Positions 41,915-54,314 of a stretch of DNA of 64,000 bases are shown piece after piece. Position 1 is the stretch's first letter, and each line of letters begins with the position of its first letter. Made by a program: the position numbers and the translations under genes. Source of the DNA: Syntrophotalea acetylenivorans (GTDB lineage Bacteria > Desulfobacterota > Desulfuromonadia > Desulfuromonadales > Syntrophotaleaceae); contig NZ_CP015519.1 of the NCBI RefSeq assembly GCF_001887775.1, positions 2,232,001 to 2,296,000 on the forward strand, read 5' to 3'. The notes under the pieces were generated by a model. It searched no databases. It was given only the letters and a program-made list of their open reading frames with translations, and was not told where the DNA came from.

Positions 41915-42563
41915 CCGTGATTTGTTGGAAGAGATGCTTCAGCAGGTCAAGGTTGTTTTGTCTGGCAAGGCCCTTGATGATTTGCTCTGGTTTAGAGATG
42001 AATTGTTGCGTTGGAATAAAAAAATAAATTTGACTGCGATTACTGATCCGGCCGGTACCCTGGAAAAGCACCTGGTTGATTCCCTGACGCTGTTGCCTTA
42101 TTTAAAGCCCAAAGGGACCATTCTTGATATGGGCTCCGGTGGCGGTTTTCCCTCTATTCCTCTCAAAATCGCCCGGCCGTCGTACAAGATATGGTCTGTG
42201 GATGCTGTCGCCAAAAAGATTTCCTTTCAAAAGCATGTGGCTAGGTCTTTAAATTTTCAAGATTTTACACCACTGCACCTGCGTCTTGAAGACCTTCCCA
42301 GCAATAGTGCCTTAGCTCCTTTTGATATGGTTGTAACGAGGGCTTTTGCCCCATTAAAAGAAATTCTGGAATTAGCAAAACCTGTTTTGGCATTGAATGG
42401 TATCGTGGTGGCCATGAAAGGCGCTGATGGAATGGATGAATTGGAGGAGAATAGAAGTTATATAGAAGGTAGCGGGTTTTGTTGTCAGAAAACCGTACAA
42501 ATGAGGTTGCCAAAGTCGGATGCGAAGCGAACCCTATTGTTTTTTAAAGAAAGGGCCTCCTGA
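41907..42563 (+). CDS. rsmG: 16S rRNA (guanine527-N7)-methyltransferase
   Basis: 218 residues from the ATG overlapping the end of mnmG (ATGCCTGA), with AGAGGATCC upstream; an open extension exists but starts inside mnmG without support. SAM-binding motif [18 protein letters not shown]. RsmG methylates G527 of 16S rRNA, loss of which gives low-level streptomycin resistance. Followed by a 240-base gap before parA. Confidence 0.96.
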   Translation: MPDRDLLEEMLQQVKVVLSGKALDDLLWFRDELLRWNKKINLTAITDPAGTLEKHLVDSLTLLPYLKPKGTILDMGSGGGFPSIPLKIARPSYKIWSVDAVAKKISFQKHVARSLNFQDFTPLHLRLEDLPSNSALAPFDMVVTRAFAPLKEILELAKPVLALNGIVVAMKGADGMDELEENRSYIEGSGFCCQKTVQMRLPKSDAKRTLLFFKERAS

Positions 42564-42803
42564 TTTTTCGATTTCAATATACCTTTTATAATATTTCCAT
42601 CGAGAATCCCACGTTGAAGATGTTTAAAAAATATGGCATTAAGCCTGCCAGGTTTCAGTTTTTCTAAATGAAAAGCGAATTTACGGAAGAAGTGCGGATC
42701 CAACGGATTATATTCTATACAGAATCGTATGTATTTTTTTTTCACTCTCCCGGCGAATTATGGTAGCCTCCTTTAGCACCCGCTGAACAGAAAGGAAGCC
42801 TTT

Positions 42804-43568
42804 ATGGCACAGATTATTGCCGTGGCCAACCAAAAGGGTGGGGTCGGAAAAACCACGACGGCGATCAACCTTGCCGCCTCACTGGCCGCAGCAGAGCAGC
42901 AGACCCTCCTTGTCGACCTGGACCCTCAAGCCAATGCCAGCAGTGGCGTAGGGCTCGATCGCTCTACTTTAAAGTATACGACTTACCACGCTTTATTGGG
43001 AGAGGCCAAGGCCAGTGATGTTGTTTGTAATACGCCGTTAAGCTGCTTGCAGATTTTGCCGGCGACGGCCGATCTTATCGGAGCCGAAATCGAGCTCGTC
43101 TCGGAGCCAAACCGGGAAACCCGTCTGCGCACAGCCCTTTCTGAAATATCTAATAATTACAAATACATAGTGATAGATTGTCCACCTTCTTTGGGGCTGC
43201 TTACCATCAATGCCTTAACTGCCGCCGATTCCGTATTGGTGCCTTTGCAGTGTGAGTATTACGCCATGGAAGGGCTTACTCAATTAAGCAAGACCATTCG
43301 CTTGATTCAGCGTCAACTGAATCCAGATCTTGTTTTAAAGGGGATTCTGCTGACTATGTTTGACCGGCGCAATAATTTGTCTCATCAGGTCAGTGAGGAA
43401 ATACGTCGCCATTATAGCGACAGGGTGTTTGACACGGTTATTCCTCGCAATGTCCGGCTTTCTGAAGCGCCCAGTCATGGTTTGCCGGTATTACTGTACG
43501 ACATAGCATCCACAGGGGCGGCAGCCTATCTGTCCCTGGCTAAAGAAATTATCTCAACGGGGAATTAG
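42804..43568 (+). CDS. parA: chromosome-partitioning ATPase ParA (Soj)
   Basis: 254 residues. Deviant Walker A KGGVGKTTTAINLA with the signature lysine near the start, LVDLDPQANAS and IDCPPSLGLLT. ATP-bound dimers coat the nucleoid and move ParB-parS complexes. The next gene parB begins 2 bases after its stop. Ribosome binding site AAGGAAGCC. Confidence 0.98.
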   Translation: MAQIIAVANQKGGVGKTTTAINLAASLAAAEQQTLLVDLDPQANASSGVGLDRSTLKYTTYHALLGEAKASDVVCNTPLSCLQILPATADLIGAEIELVSEPNRETRLRTALSEISNNYKYIVIDCPPSLGLLTINALTAADSVLVPLQCEYYAMEGLTQLSKTIRLIQRQLNPDLVLKGILLTMFDRRNNLSHQVSEEIRRHYSDRVFDTVIPRNVRLSEAPSHGLPVLLYDIASTGAAAYLSLAKEIISTGN

Positions 43569-43570
43569 AT

Positions 43571-44422
43571 ATGGCCAAAAGACCTGCTCTCGGAAAAGGT
43601 ATCGGGGCACTGTTGACTTCGGCAAGCGAAGATGACGGGCGAAAGTATTTCCTGTGTCCCATAGAGGAGCTGCGACCTCATGATCAGCAGCCTCGTAAGT
43701 CTTTTGATGATGCCAAAATGACCGAACTGGTCGCATCGGTGCGGGAAAAAGGGATTATTCAACCGCTGGTGGTGCGCCGGATGGACGATCATTATCAGAT
43801 CATTGCCGGAGAGCGCCGTTGGAGAGCGGCCCAAAAGGCCTCACTTCATGAAGTTCCCGTAGTTATTCAGGATGTTACCGAGGATATGGCCTATGAAATG
43901 GCCATTATCGAAAACATTCAGCGAGAAGACCTCAACCCCATCGAAGAGGCCGAAGCTTATCGCCAGTTGATCGATCGATTTGAGTTAACTCAGGAGGTCG
44001 CAGCCAAGCGGGTCGGCAAGGACCGATCCTCGGTGGCCAATTCCATGCGTCTTCTGAGATTGCCAACCATCGTCCAAAACGATGTGGTTACCGGAGCGCT
44101 TTCAATGGGCCATGCGAGGGCCCTGCTCTCTTTGGAGGATGCCCAGGACATTCTCGAAGCCCGGGAGCAACTGTTAATTAAAAAGTTGTCAGTTCGTGAA
44201 ACTGAGTCTCTGGTTCGGAAAATCAAGAACTTTGCTCACCAGCCAAAAAAACCAGCAAAACCGCAACCCGACCCTGAATTGCAATATTTGGCCGAAGAAT
44301 TGCAAAGATCCCTTGGCACTCATGTGTCGATTCATTCAAAGAAAAAGGGTGGAAAGATCGAGATCAGTTATTTTTCTGCTGAGGACTTAGATCGCCTGTT
44401 AGAACTCTTAGGCGTTTCGTGA
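43571..44422 (+). CDS. parB: chromosome-partitioning protein ParB
   Basis: 283 residues. N-terminal ParA-activating Lys/Arg segment (MAKRPALGKGIGALL), CTP-binding ParB/Srx domain with GERRWRAA and ENIQREDLNPIEEAEAY, HTH with QEVAAKRVGKDRSSVANS, and the C-terminal dimer domain. It is a CTPase clamp that loads at parS (present at 39993-40008) and recruits SMC. Confidence 0.98.
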   Translation: MAKRPALGKGIGALLTSASEDDGRKYFLCPIEELRPHDQQPRKSFDDAKMTELVASVREKGIIQPLVVRRMDDHYQIIAGERRWRAAQKASLHEVPVVIQDVTEDMAYEMAIIENIQREDLNPIEEAEAYRQLIDRFELTQEVAAKRVGKDRSSVANSMRLLRLPTIVQNDVVTGALSMGHARALLSLEDAQDILEAREQLLIKKLSVRETESLVRKIKNFAHQPKKPAKPQPDPELQYLAEELQRSLGTHVSIHSKKKGGKIEISYFSAEDLDRLLELLGVS

Positions 44423-44434
44423 GGATTTGAGAGA

Positions 44435-44832
44435 ATGAAGGGGAGGAAGGACAAAACGGTTATGCGCAAAGATGCGGCAGCGGATAAAATCAAGGCTTTT
44501 TTGGGGCCGGCAGTCAGTTTGAGGGGACCCTGGTATTTGAAGACATCGTCCGTATGGATGGTACATTCAATGGCAAGATTACCTCAAAGGATACGTTGAT
44601 CGTTGGCGAGTCGGCTCATATCGAGGCCGATATTTCAGTAGGCACTTTGATCCTCAGTGGTCGTTTCAAGGGGCAAGTTACAGCGAATGTTCGCGTGGAA
44701 TTGCGTGCTCCGGCTCAAGTGGAAGGGTCCATTAACACCCCCTCCCTGGTTGTAGAAGAGGGAGTGTTAATGAATAGTACCGTTTCAATGGGGCCAGCCC
44801 AGCCTCTGGCGACAGCGGATATCCCTGAGTAG
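44435..44832 (+). CDS. bactofilin with a reading-frame break near residue 24
   Basis: The protein starts at ATG 44435 (or 44462, each with a GGAGG-like site) as MRKDAAADKIKAFLG, then the frame is lost. The rest, GSQFEGTLVFEDIVRMDGTF and onward (NTPSLVVEEGVLM), continues in the -1 frame to 44832. Combined it is a normal about 132-residue bactofilin, a beta-helical cytoskeletal polymer for cell shape and polar organisation, often next to parAB. At the break lies T TTT TTG (44497-44503), an exact -1 slippery heptamer in the right phase, or alternatively one G was lost from the following G-run. The zero frame ends at a TGA near 44597. An intact short reading from ATG 44554 lacks the N-terminus. 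Confidence 0.8.
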
Positions 44833-44867
44833 CTAGCGGCCGAATTCGAACTTTATAGAAAAAGGGA

Positions 44868-44897
44868 TTGACAAGAGTCAGTCGCCTATTGTTATAT
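44868..44897 (+). promoter_or_regulatory. promoter for the main atp operon
   Basis: TTGACA (44868-44873), 18 bases, TTATAT (44892-44897). It lies in the 312-base gap before atpF', which holds no gene. The gap also carries a nested hairpin (CCGGTTCCTGAAACCGG, about 45057-45073) that could act on translation or attenuation. Confidence 0.6.
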
Positions 44898-45144
44898 TTG
44901 CGGTCGCCGTCCGGGTTGTTTACACTGCGGCTCTTTTGGAGTAATTTCCTCAAAATGGCTAAGAGGACGATTCAAGCGGGCTTTCCATTTCGCTCGTTGT
45001 TTCTCGGGCAATGATCGATAGTTTTTATTGCTGACCGATTTTTAACGCCTGCTTGCGCCGGTTCCTGAAACCGGAGGTCTGAAAGCAGGTTCTGTCCCAA
45101 GACAAATCATTGTTGAATTACTTTCATGTCTTTGAGGTATTGCT

Positions 45145-45570
45145 GTGATCAAGGTTGACTGGACCATTTTATTGCAAGCTGCCAATTTTTTCGTTTTGAT
45201 GGGAGTGCTGCATCTGATCTTGTTCCGACCGCTAGGCAAGATCATGCAGGGTCGCCGTGATGAAATTGACGGTAACCTGCAGCAGGCCGGGACCCTTAAG
45301 GAACAACTCAGTGGGGACCTGGCGGCTTATCAGGAAAAACTGCAACAAGCCAAGATTGAAATAGCCGAGGAACGGAAGCAATTTCGTCAAGAGCTGACGA
45401 CAGAAGCTGCACGGATGCTGGGCGTAGCTAATGAAGAAGCTGCCGCGGAGCTTCAGGCGATAAAAGACCGCGTGGCGGGCGAGAAGGAACAGGCCTTGGT
45501 CGAACTGAAAAGCCAGGCAGAATCGCTGGCGGCCAAAATTGCTCAGAAAGTTGTGGGGAGGGCGCTTTGA
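45145..45570 (+). CDS. ATP synthase F0 subunit b' (AtpF-like)
   Basis: 141 residues from a GTG with GAGG upstream. One N-terminal membrane helix (about 8-27, LLQAANFFVLMGVLHLILF) and then a long charged coiled-coil (about 40-135). This is the first of two different b-type genes, the b/b' arrangement known from Geobacter relatives. It forms the peripheral stalk with atpF. The next start overlaps its stop (TTGA). Confidence 0.92.
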   Translation: MIKVDWTILLQAANFFVLMGVLHLILFRPLGKIMQGRRDEIDGNLQQAGTLKEQLSGDLAAYQEKLQQAKIEIAEERKQFRQELTTEAARMLGVANEEAAAELQAIKDRVAGEKEQALVELKSQAESLAAKIAQKVVGRAL

Positions 45571-46165
45571 AAGGCGGATTTAAAACCAAGATCGGCGGCA
45601 TGGTCACTCCTGCAACAACAGTCGGCTTGATGTTAGTTTTGGCCGGGGTGGCTTGTGCTTCCAGTGATGCGCATGGCGCTGACAGCGGAGCCTTGCTAAA
45701 GGATTTTCTATATCGCTGTCTGAATTTCGCTGTCATTTTTGGTGCGCTGTTCTACGTTTTAGCCAAGCCTCTTCGCAAGGGCTTAGGAGAAAGGCGTGCC
45801 AAATTAATTGAAAATCTGGAACAGGCCAACAAGGCTCGTGAGTTGGCGGAAGCCAAGGTGGCCGAATATGAGCGTAAACTGGGCGACAGTGACCGCGAAA
45901 TAGCTGAGCTGCTTGCGCAGGCCAAGGAGGCAAACAGTCTCGAACGGGCCAATGCTTTGGCAGAAGCTCAGGCTGTCGCCGATACGGTGCGCAAGGAAGC
46001 TCGGCAATGTGCTGACCGGGAAATTGAACGGGCCCGGCGGGAATTACGAGCGGAAACGGCACAGATGGCCGTAAGAATGGCTGAAGAACGGTTACGCCGG
46101 CAAATCACAAACGAAGATCATGCTCGGCTGGTGACGGAAAACCTGCAGCAGATGGAGAGTCAATC

Positions 46166-46169
<4 letters not shown>
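45567..46169 (+). CDS. atpF: ATP synthase F0 subunit b
   Basis: 200 residues from a TTG with GGGAGGGCG well placed; ATG 45600 would drop 11 residues. Unusual N-terminus: a signal-like hydrophobic stretch (about residues 14-31, ending VACASS) before the main membrane helix (about 48-68), then a long coiled-coil. Overlaps both neighbours by 4 bases. Confidence 0.93.
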
Positions 46170-48225
<2,056 letters not shown>

Positions 48226-48247
48226 GTAAGGCAGAAGGCAATAGGCG

Positions 48248-49114
48248 ATGGCGAACCTGAAGGACATAAAAAAACGCATCACCTCGGTTAAGAACACGCA
48301 GCAGATCACCCGGGCAATGAAAATGGTGGCTGCAGCGCGTTTCCGCAAGGCTAACGAGGCCGTCGTGGCAGCTCGTCCTTATTCGGACAAGCTGCATGAA
48401 GTGCTTTCCAGTTTGGCTTTACGCGAAAAGCGCAAGGTGCATCCCCTGCTGGCTCGGCGTGACAGCAAGAAAAAGGCTCTGCTGCTGGTACTGACGTCCG
48501 ATCGCGGTTTGTGCGGTGGATTTAACGTCAATATCACCAAGGCTTCTGAGGCCTTTGTTAACAACGAAACCACTGGTTTTGAGTCCTACGATATGCTGGT
48601 TATCGGGCGCAAGGGAAAAGAATACTTTGTCCATCGTCCGGCCTATAACGTCACCAAGTGCCACGAAGGGGTAACCAGTCAGGCTTCTTACGGTGTCGCC
48701 TCGCTGCTCGGCCAGGAGATAGTGGCCGGTTATAGCGAGGGCGACTACGATGGGGTCTTTGTGGTTTACAATGCTTTTCGCAGTGCCATCTGTCAGGAAG
48801 TGACAGTGAATCAATTGCTGCCCATTGTGCCACGAGAGGTATCGGAAGATGCGGTGGTGACCAACTACATCTACGAGCCGGACCGTAGCGAGGTGCTGAA
48901 TTCGATATTGCCCAAATATGTTGAAGTACAGATTTATCGGGCTTTTGTCGAGTCGTTGGCTTCTGAACACGGTGCACGGATGAGTGCCATGGACAGTGCT
49001 ACTCAAAACGCGGCGGATATGATCAACCGTCTGACCTTGCAGTATAATCGGGCACGCCAGGCTGTGATCACCAAAGAATTGATGGAAATCATCTCAGGCG
49101 CGGAATCGGTTTAA
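48248..49114 (+). CDS. atpG: ATP synthase F1 subunit gamma
   Basis: 288 residues. N-terminal KDIKKRITSVKNTQQITRAMKMVAA and C-terminal MINRLTLQYNRARQAVITKELMEI, the two helices of the rotor shaft. Typical length. Confidence 0.98.
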   Translation: MANLKDIKKRITSVKNTQQITRAMKMVAAARFRKANEAVVAARPYSDKLHEVLSSLALREKRKVHPLLARRDSKKKALLLVLTSDRGLCGGFNVNITKASEAFVNNETTGFESYDMLVIGRKGKEYFVHRPAYNVTKCHEGVTSQASYGVASLLGQEIVAGYSEGDYDGVFVVYNAFRSAICQEVTVNQLLPIVPREVSEDAVVTNYIYEPDRSEVLNSILPKYVEVQIYRAFVESLASEHGARMSAMDSATQNAADMINRLTLQYNRARQAVITKELMEIISGAESV

Positions 49115-49151
49115 CAAGCTTACCCGCAACCGCGCTCGCGGTGGGGATTAG

Positions 49152-50573
<1,422 letters not shown>

Positions 50574-50606
50574 GCCGGTTAGGTCTTAGCTCAGGAGAAG
50601 CAGCGA

Positions 50607-51020
50607 ATGGCGCAGAAACTTACATTGGAACTGGTTACACCGGCCAAACAGGTGCTTTCGGAAGCGGTGGATGAAATTACCGCGCCCGGTAGTATGGGGC
50701 AGTTCGGCGTGTTGCCGGGCCACACCCCGATGTTGACAACCCTGGAAGTCGGTGAGCTCAGCTACCGTAAGGGCAGCGATACCTTCTATGTGGCTGTCAA
50801 CTGGGGTTATGTGGAAGTTGAAGATGACCGGGTAACGATTCTGGTGGAGACTGCCGAGATCGAAGATGAAATAGATCTGGAGAGGGCCAGAACCGCCCTA
50901 GGTCGCGCCGAGGAGGCGTTGGCCGAGATGTCTGCCGAAGAAAAGGAATATCTCGTTATGCAACAGGCCTTGGCCCGGGCTATGGCCCGAATTCAGGTAG
51001 CGAGCCGTAAAGCCCGCTAA
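50607..51020 (+). CDS. atpC: ATP synthase F1 subunit epsilon
   Basis: 137 residues. N-terminal beta sandwich with PGSMGQFGVLPGHTPMLT, then the two-helix C-terminal domain that can inhibit hydrolysis. Last gene of the operon, ends at a strong terminator. Confidence 0.98.
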   Translation: MAQKLTLELVTPAKQVLSEAVDEITAPGSMGQFGVLPGHTPMLTTLEVGELSYRKGSDTFYVAVNWGYVEVEDDRVTILVETAEIEDEIDLERARTALGRAEEALAEMSAEEKEYLVMQQALARAMARIQVASRKAR

Positions 51021-51040
51021 ACAAGTTCTATAAATCAAAG

Positions 51041-51080
51041 TAATAAAAAAGGCGGCCTCTAAGGGCCGCCTTTTTTATTA
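51041..51080 (+). terminator. terminator of the main atp operon
   Basis: A 17-bp perfect stem (51041-51057 with 51064-51080) built on GGCGGCC/GGCCGCC with loop TCTAAG and a T-run of six. Strong, and the flanking A-tract makes it work in both directions. Confidence 0.93.
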
Positions 51081-51126
51081 CTGAAACCTTGAGCCCGGCA
51101 CGGAGCCTCTGGTACCATGTAACCCT

Positions 51127-52335
51127 ATGAATCGCAGCATTATCCATCTTGATCTCGATGCATTCTATGCTTCCGTCGAACAGCAGGATGATCCGCAACT
51201 GCGGGGCTTGCCCGTACTGGTTGGAGGTCGTTCCGGTCGTGGGGTGGTCTGTGCCTGTTCCTATGAAGCTCGGCGCTTCGGTATACACTCCGCCATGCCC
51301 ATGACCAGGGCGCTCCGACTATGCCCCAAGGCTGTGGTGCGGCCGGTGCGCATGGAACGCTATCGCCAATTTTCACAACAGGTTTTTGCGATTTTCTCGC
51401 GCTTTACAGACCGTATCGAACCTCTCTCTCTTGATGAAGCCTTTCTCGATGTCAGCGGTTGTGAACGCCTGTTCGGTACACCGGTTCAGATCGCCGCCCA
51501 GATCAAGGAGGCGGTTTTCCAGGAGACCGGTTTGACTATCAGCGCCGGGGTGGCGGAGAATAAGTTTCTGGCCAAGCTGGCTTCGGATCATCAGAAGCCC
51601 GATGGTCTCTACGTGGTTCCACAACCACCGGACCGTTTTCTGTTGCCCTTGCCTCTTAAGCGCTTATGGGGGGTAGGCCCGGTTACCTGTCAGCGCTTGG
51701 AAAAGCTGGGACTTCGCACTGTTGCCGACTTGCGCCAACTAAGTGAAGCTCGTCTGGAACAGCTTTTCGATAGCGCAGGACGGCAGCTCTACCGTCTGGC
51801 CCGGGGCGAGGACTCCCGTCCGGTAATCGTTGCAAACAGAGCCCATTCCATCGGTCATGAGGATACCTACGATCATGACTTGCAGGATTCTTTTCAGTTG
51901 CATCGGTCGCTGCTCGACCTTGCAGAGCGGGTGGCGACACGATTGAGGAGAAAGGGGCTGGCCGGAAGCGTGGTTCAGCTCAAAGTTCGCTACGCCGACT
52001 TTACCACCGTTACCCGTCGCCGCACTGTCGAACCTCCCCTCGATTCAGCACTTGCTATTCTTCAGGTAGCAAAGGAGCTGCTTCTACGTACCGATGCCGG
52101 AGAGCGGCCCGTAAGGCTGCTCGGTATCAGCCTTAGTCAATTGCGGGACGGGCCCGAAGTTCAGGGGGAACTATTTGGCGATGAACAGAGAGAGAGGGTT
52201 TCAGCCCTCGATGGTGCGGTGGATCAGTTGCGGCGACGTTATGGTGTCAAGGGGGTGCAAAGGGCCAGCTTGATGACAGGGGATAAAAACGAATCAGAGG
52301 CGAAAACGGGGGGCGATGGTTGGGATGGCTCTTAA
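51127..52335 (+). CDS. dinB: DNA polymerase IV (Y-family)
   Basis: 402 residues. Catalytic acids in LDLDAFYASVEQ and SLDEAFLD, and an HhH-type WGVGPVT. A beta-clamp binding motif QGELF lies near residues 355-360, followed by a hydrophilic tail. Performs error-prone lesion bypass and would bind the dnaN clamp. The last 42 bases overlap the 3' end of the convergent next gene. Confidence 0.96.
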   Translation: MNRSIIHLDLDAFYASVEQQDDPQLRGLPVLVGGRSGRGVVCACSYEARRFGIHSAMPMTRALRLCPKAVVRPVRMERYRQFSQQVFAIFSRFTDRIEPLSLDEAFLDVSGCERLFGTPVQIAAQIKEAVFQETGLTISAGVAENKFLAKLASDHQKPDGLYVVPQPPDRFLLPLPLKRLWGVGPVTCQRLEKLGLRTVADLRQLSEARLEQLFDSAGRQLYRLARGEDSRPVIVANRAHSIGHEDTYDHDLQDSFQLHRSLLDLAERVATRLRRKGLAGSVVQLKVRYADFTTVTRRRTVEPPLDSALAILQVAKELLLRTDAGERPVRLLGISLSQLRDGPEVQGELFGDEQRERVSALDGAVDQLRRRYGVKGVQRASLMTGDKNESEAKTGGDGWDGS

Positions 52336-54069
52336 CAGAGACTTCTGGTTGTGAACTTCCAGGGTGGCAGTGGGGCGAAGGTTCCGCTGATCGAGCTCAT
52401 GAAATAGCCCGGAAAAATCGGCGCTGCCCTCACCGGCAGCCAGGTGGGCGTCTCGGTCGCCATGGTTATCATGCAGATGCAGGTGATGCAGGTGTGAGCC
52501 GAGGGCGTTGAACCACTCTTCCAGGCTGCCCTTACCAAAAAGGTGCCAGTGACCGATGTCGAAGCAGTGACCCAGCCAGGGTGAATTGATTTCATCCAGC
52601 AGGGCTTGCAGGTTTTCGGGGTATTCCTCAAAAATATTTTCCAGGGCCAAGCGACATTTTTGCTCCTCCGCCTGGGCGATGAGCTCGGGCCAGAAGCGAA
52701 GGCTGGCTTCTATCCACAGTTCGTTGCGGTCGCCGTAATGCCAGCGGAAAAAGCCGGGGTGAAAGACGATTTGGCGGGCCTTTAGCAGCCCGGCGAACAG
52801 CAGGGTACGATCGAAGCGGCGGCGGGTCGCATCTCGAACCAACGGATCGATGGCGCCGGGATTGAGATCCATGAAAGGGGCATGTACGGTGACCGCCAGC
52901 CCGGCATCGGCCAGCTTTCGGCTCCATTCGCCCAGTTCGGCCGGTGAACGGTCCAGGTCGAACCACTTAAAGGCGATCTCCGGTTGCAGACGCTGTTCGA
53001 TGAGCAGAGGCAGTAATTCTTCAAACTGACCGCAGGGGACATGGACATGTAAACGGTCATTCATGACATTAACCCCCGCGGCGACTTGCTCAAGCTTCTG
53101 AATGGCCGGAGGTTCGCCGATGGTGATCAACACATCTTCGACTTCAATGGAAGTGGTCGATTCGGGATTAAACATCATCTGGCCGTTATTTTTCTTGATG
53201 GCAATGATCATGATTCCCCAGTCGCGGCGCATACCGGAGGAGATCAGGGTCTTATCGATAAGCACCGAGCCGGGAGCTACGCGAATCTCTTCCAGCTGCA
53301 ATTCGAGATTCTGGCTGCCAACGGCGATATCGATGAAATCCACCACCGATGGTCGCAGCACTGCCCAGGCCATCCGGCTGGCGCCGATTTTATAAGGCGA
53401 GATTACCTTGGTGGCTCCGGCACGGATCAGTTTCTTTTCAGTGCCTTCTTCGCCACAGCGGGCAAGGATGAAGAGGTCGGGGTTGAGGCCGCGGGCCGTG
53501 AGGGTGATATAGACATTGGCTGTTTCCGAATCGACCGCGGTGATCAAGCCCTTTGCCCGTTGGATACCGGCTTCAATCAATGCTTCGTCATCTGTGGCGT
53601 CACCCTGCACAAAAAGAGTACCCTCGGCGGCAAGTGCTTCGCAGATCTCCGGGTCCCGTTCCACGACCACGAAAGGCACCGGCCGAGAACGAAATTCGCT
53701 GCTGATCAGGGTGCCGATACGGCCATAACCGCAGATGATGTAGTGACCCTGGAGTTTGTCGATCTGCTTGACCAATTTTTTCCTCCCCAGAATGGTTCGC
53801 AACTGCCCTTCCACCATGAACTGCAGCAGGCTGCCGACGGCATAAGCGATGATGCCGGCACCGAAAATGATGAGCAGAACGGTAAAGAAGCGTCCGTGAT
53901 CGGATAAGGGATGCACCTCCCTGAAGCCGACAGTGGCCAGGGTGATGACCGTCATGTAAAGGGCATCGAAAAGCCCCCAGCCTTCGATCAAGGCATAACC
54001 GACGGTGCCCAGGCCGATGGTGGCAACTACGATAAACAGGGATAAGCGCAGGCGGCGAACCGGGTTCAT
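52294..54069 (-). CDS. K+ channel + RCK + TIM-barrel hydrolase/isomerase fusion
   Basis: 591 residues from the ATG with CCGGAGAAATC. Residues 1-95 are a two-helix channel with filter TVGF at 46-49 (then Arg instead of the common Gly). An RCK/TrkA-N domain (about 108-235) has the Rossmann motif ICGYGRIG, then TrkA-C (about 245-325). From Met336 (NDRLHVHVP) onward is an AP-endonuclease-2/xylose-isomerase-like TIM barrel with metal-ligand motifs HAPF, FHPG, ENIFE, CFDIGHW and HLHDNHGDRDAHL. The barrel resembles proteins related to CbiR, a cobamide-remodelling hydrolase, but this is tentative. Homologues I know are separate neighbours; here no stop separates them. An internal start at 53064 (256-residue product) with GGGGG 7-11 bases upstream is possible. 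Confidence 0.85.
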   Translation of the reverse strand: MNPVRRLRLSLFIVVATIGLGTVGYALIEGWGLFDALYMTVITLATVGFREVHPLSDHGRFFTVLLIIFGAGIIAYAVGSLLQFMVEGQLRTILGRKKLVKQIDKLQGHYIICGYGRIGTLISSEFRSRPVPFVVVERDPEICEALAAEGTLFVQGDATDDEALIEAGIQRAKGLITAVDSETANVYITLTARGLNPDLFILARCGEEGTEKKLIRAGATKVISPYKIGASRMAWAVLRPSVVDFIDIAVGSQNLELQLEEIRVAPGSVLIDKTLISSGMRRDWGIMIIAIKKNNGQMMFNPESTTSIEVEDVLITIGEPPAIQKLEQVAAGVNVMNDRLHVHVPCGQFEELLPLLIEQRLQPEIAFKWFDLDRSPAELGEWSRKLADAGLAVTVHAPFMDLNPGAIDPLVRDATRRRFDRTLLFAGLLKARQIVFHPGFFRWHYGDRNELWIEASLRFWPELIAQAEEQKCRLALENIFEEYPENLQALLDEINSPWLGHCFDIGHWHLFGKGSLEEWFNALGSHLHHLHLHDNHGDRDAHLAAGEGSADFSGLFHELDQRNLRPTATLEVHNQKSLLRAIPTIAPRFRL

Positions 54070-54314
54070 GATTTCTCCGGTAATCAAGGATATTGGGATG
54101 ATAGCGTTCCGGCCGGTAAAAGGCAAGAGAGGAAGAAAGGCCGGAGAGTTGGCGAGGGAAAGATCTTGACATGGTTGTATTGCTTCCTGCACTTCAACCG
54201 TCTGCCGGGTAAGGTTCCCTTTGCCTGGAGACCCTATCTGATGCTAATGTGAACATTTACTGATAGGTACTGTTTGGTACCCCGTTTATCCACCTGGAGC
54301 AGGCTCGCCTAAAT

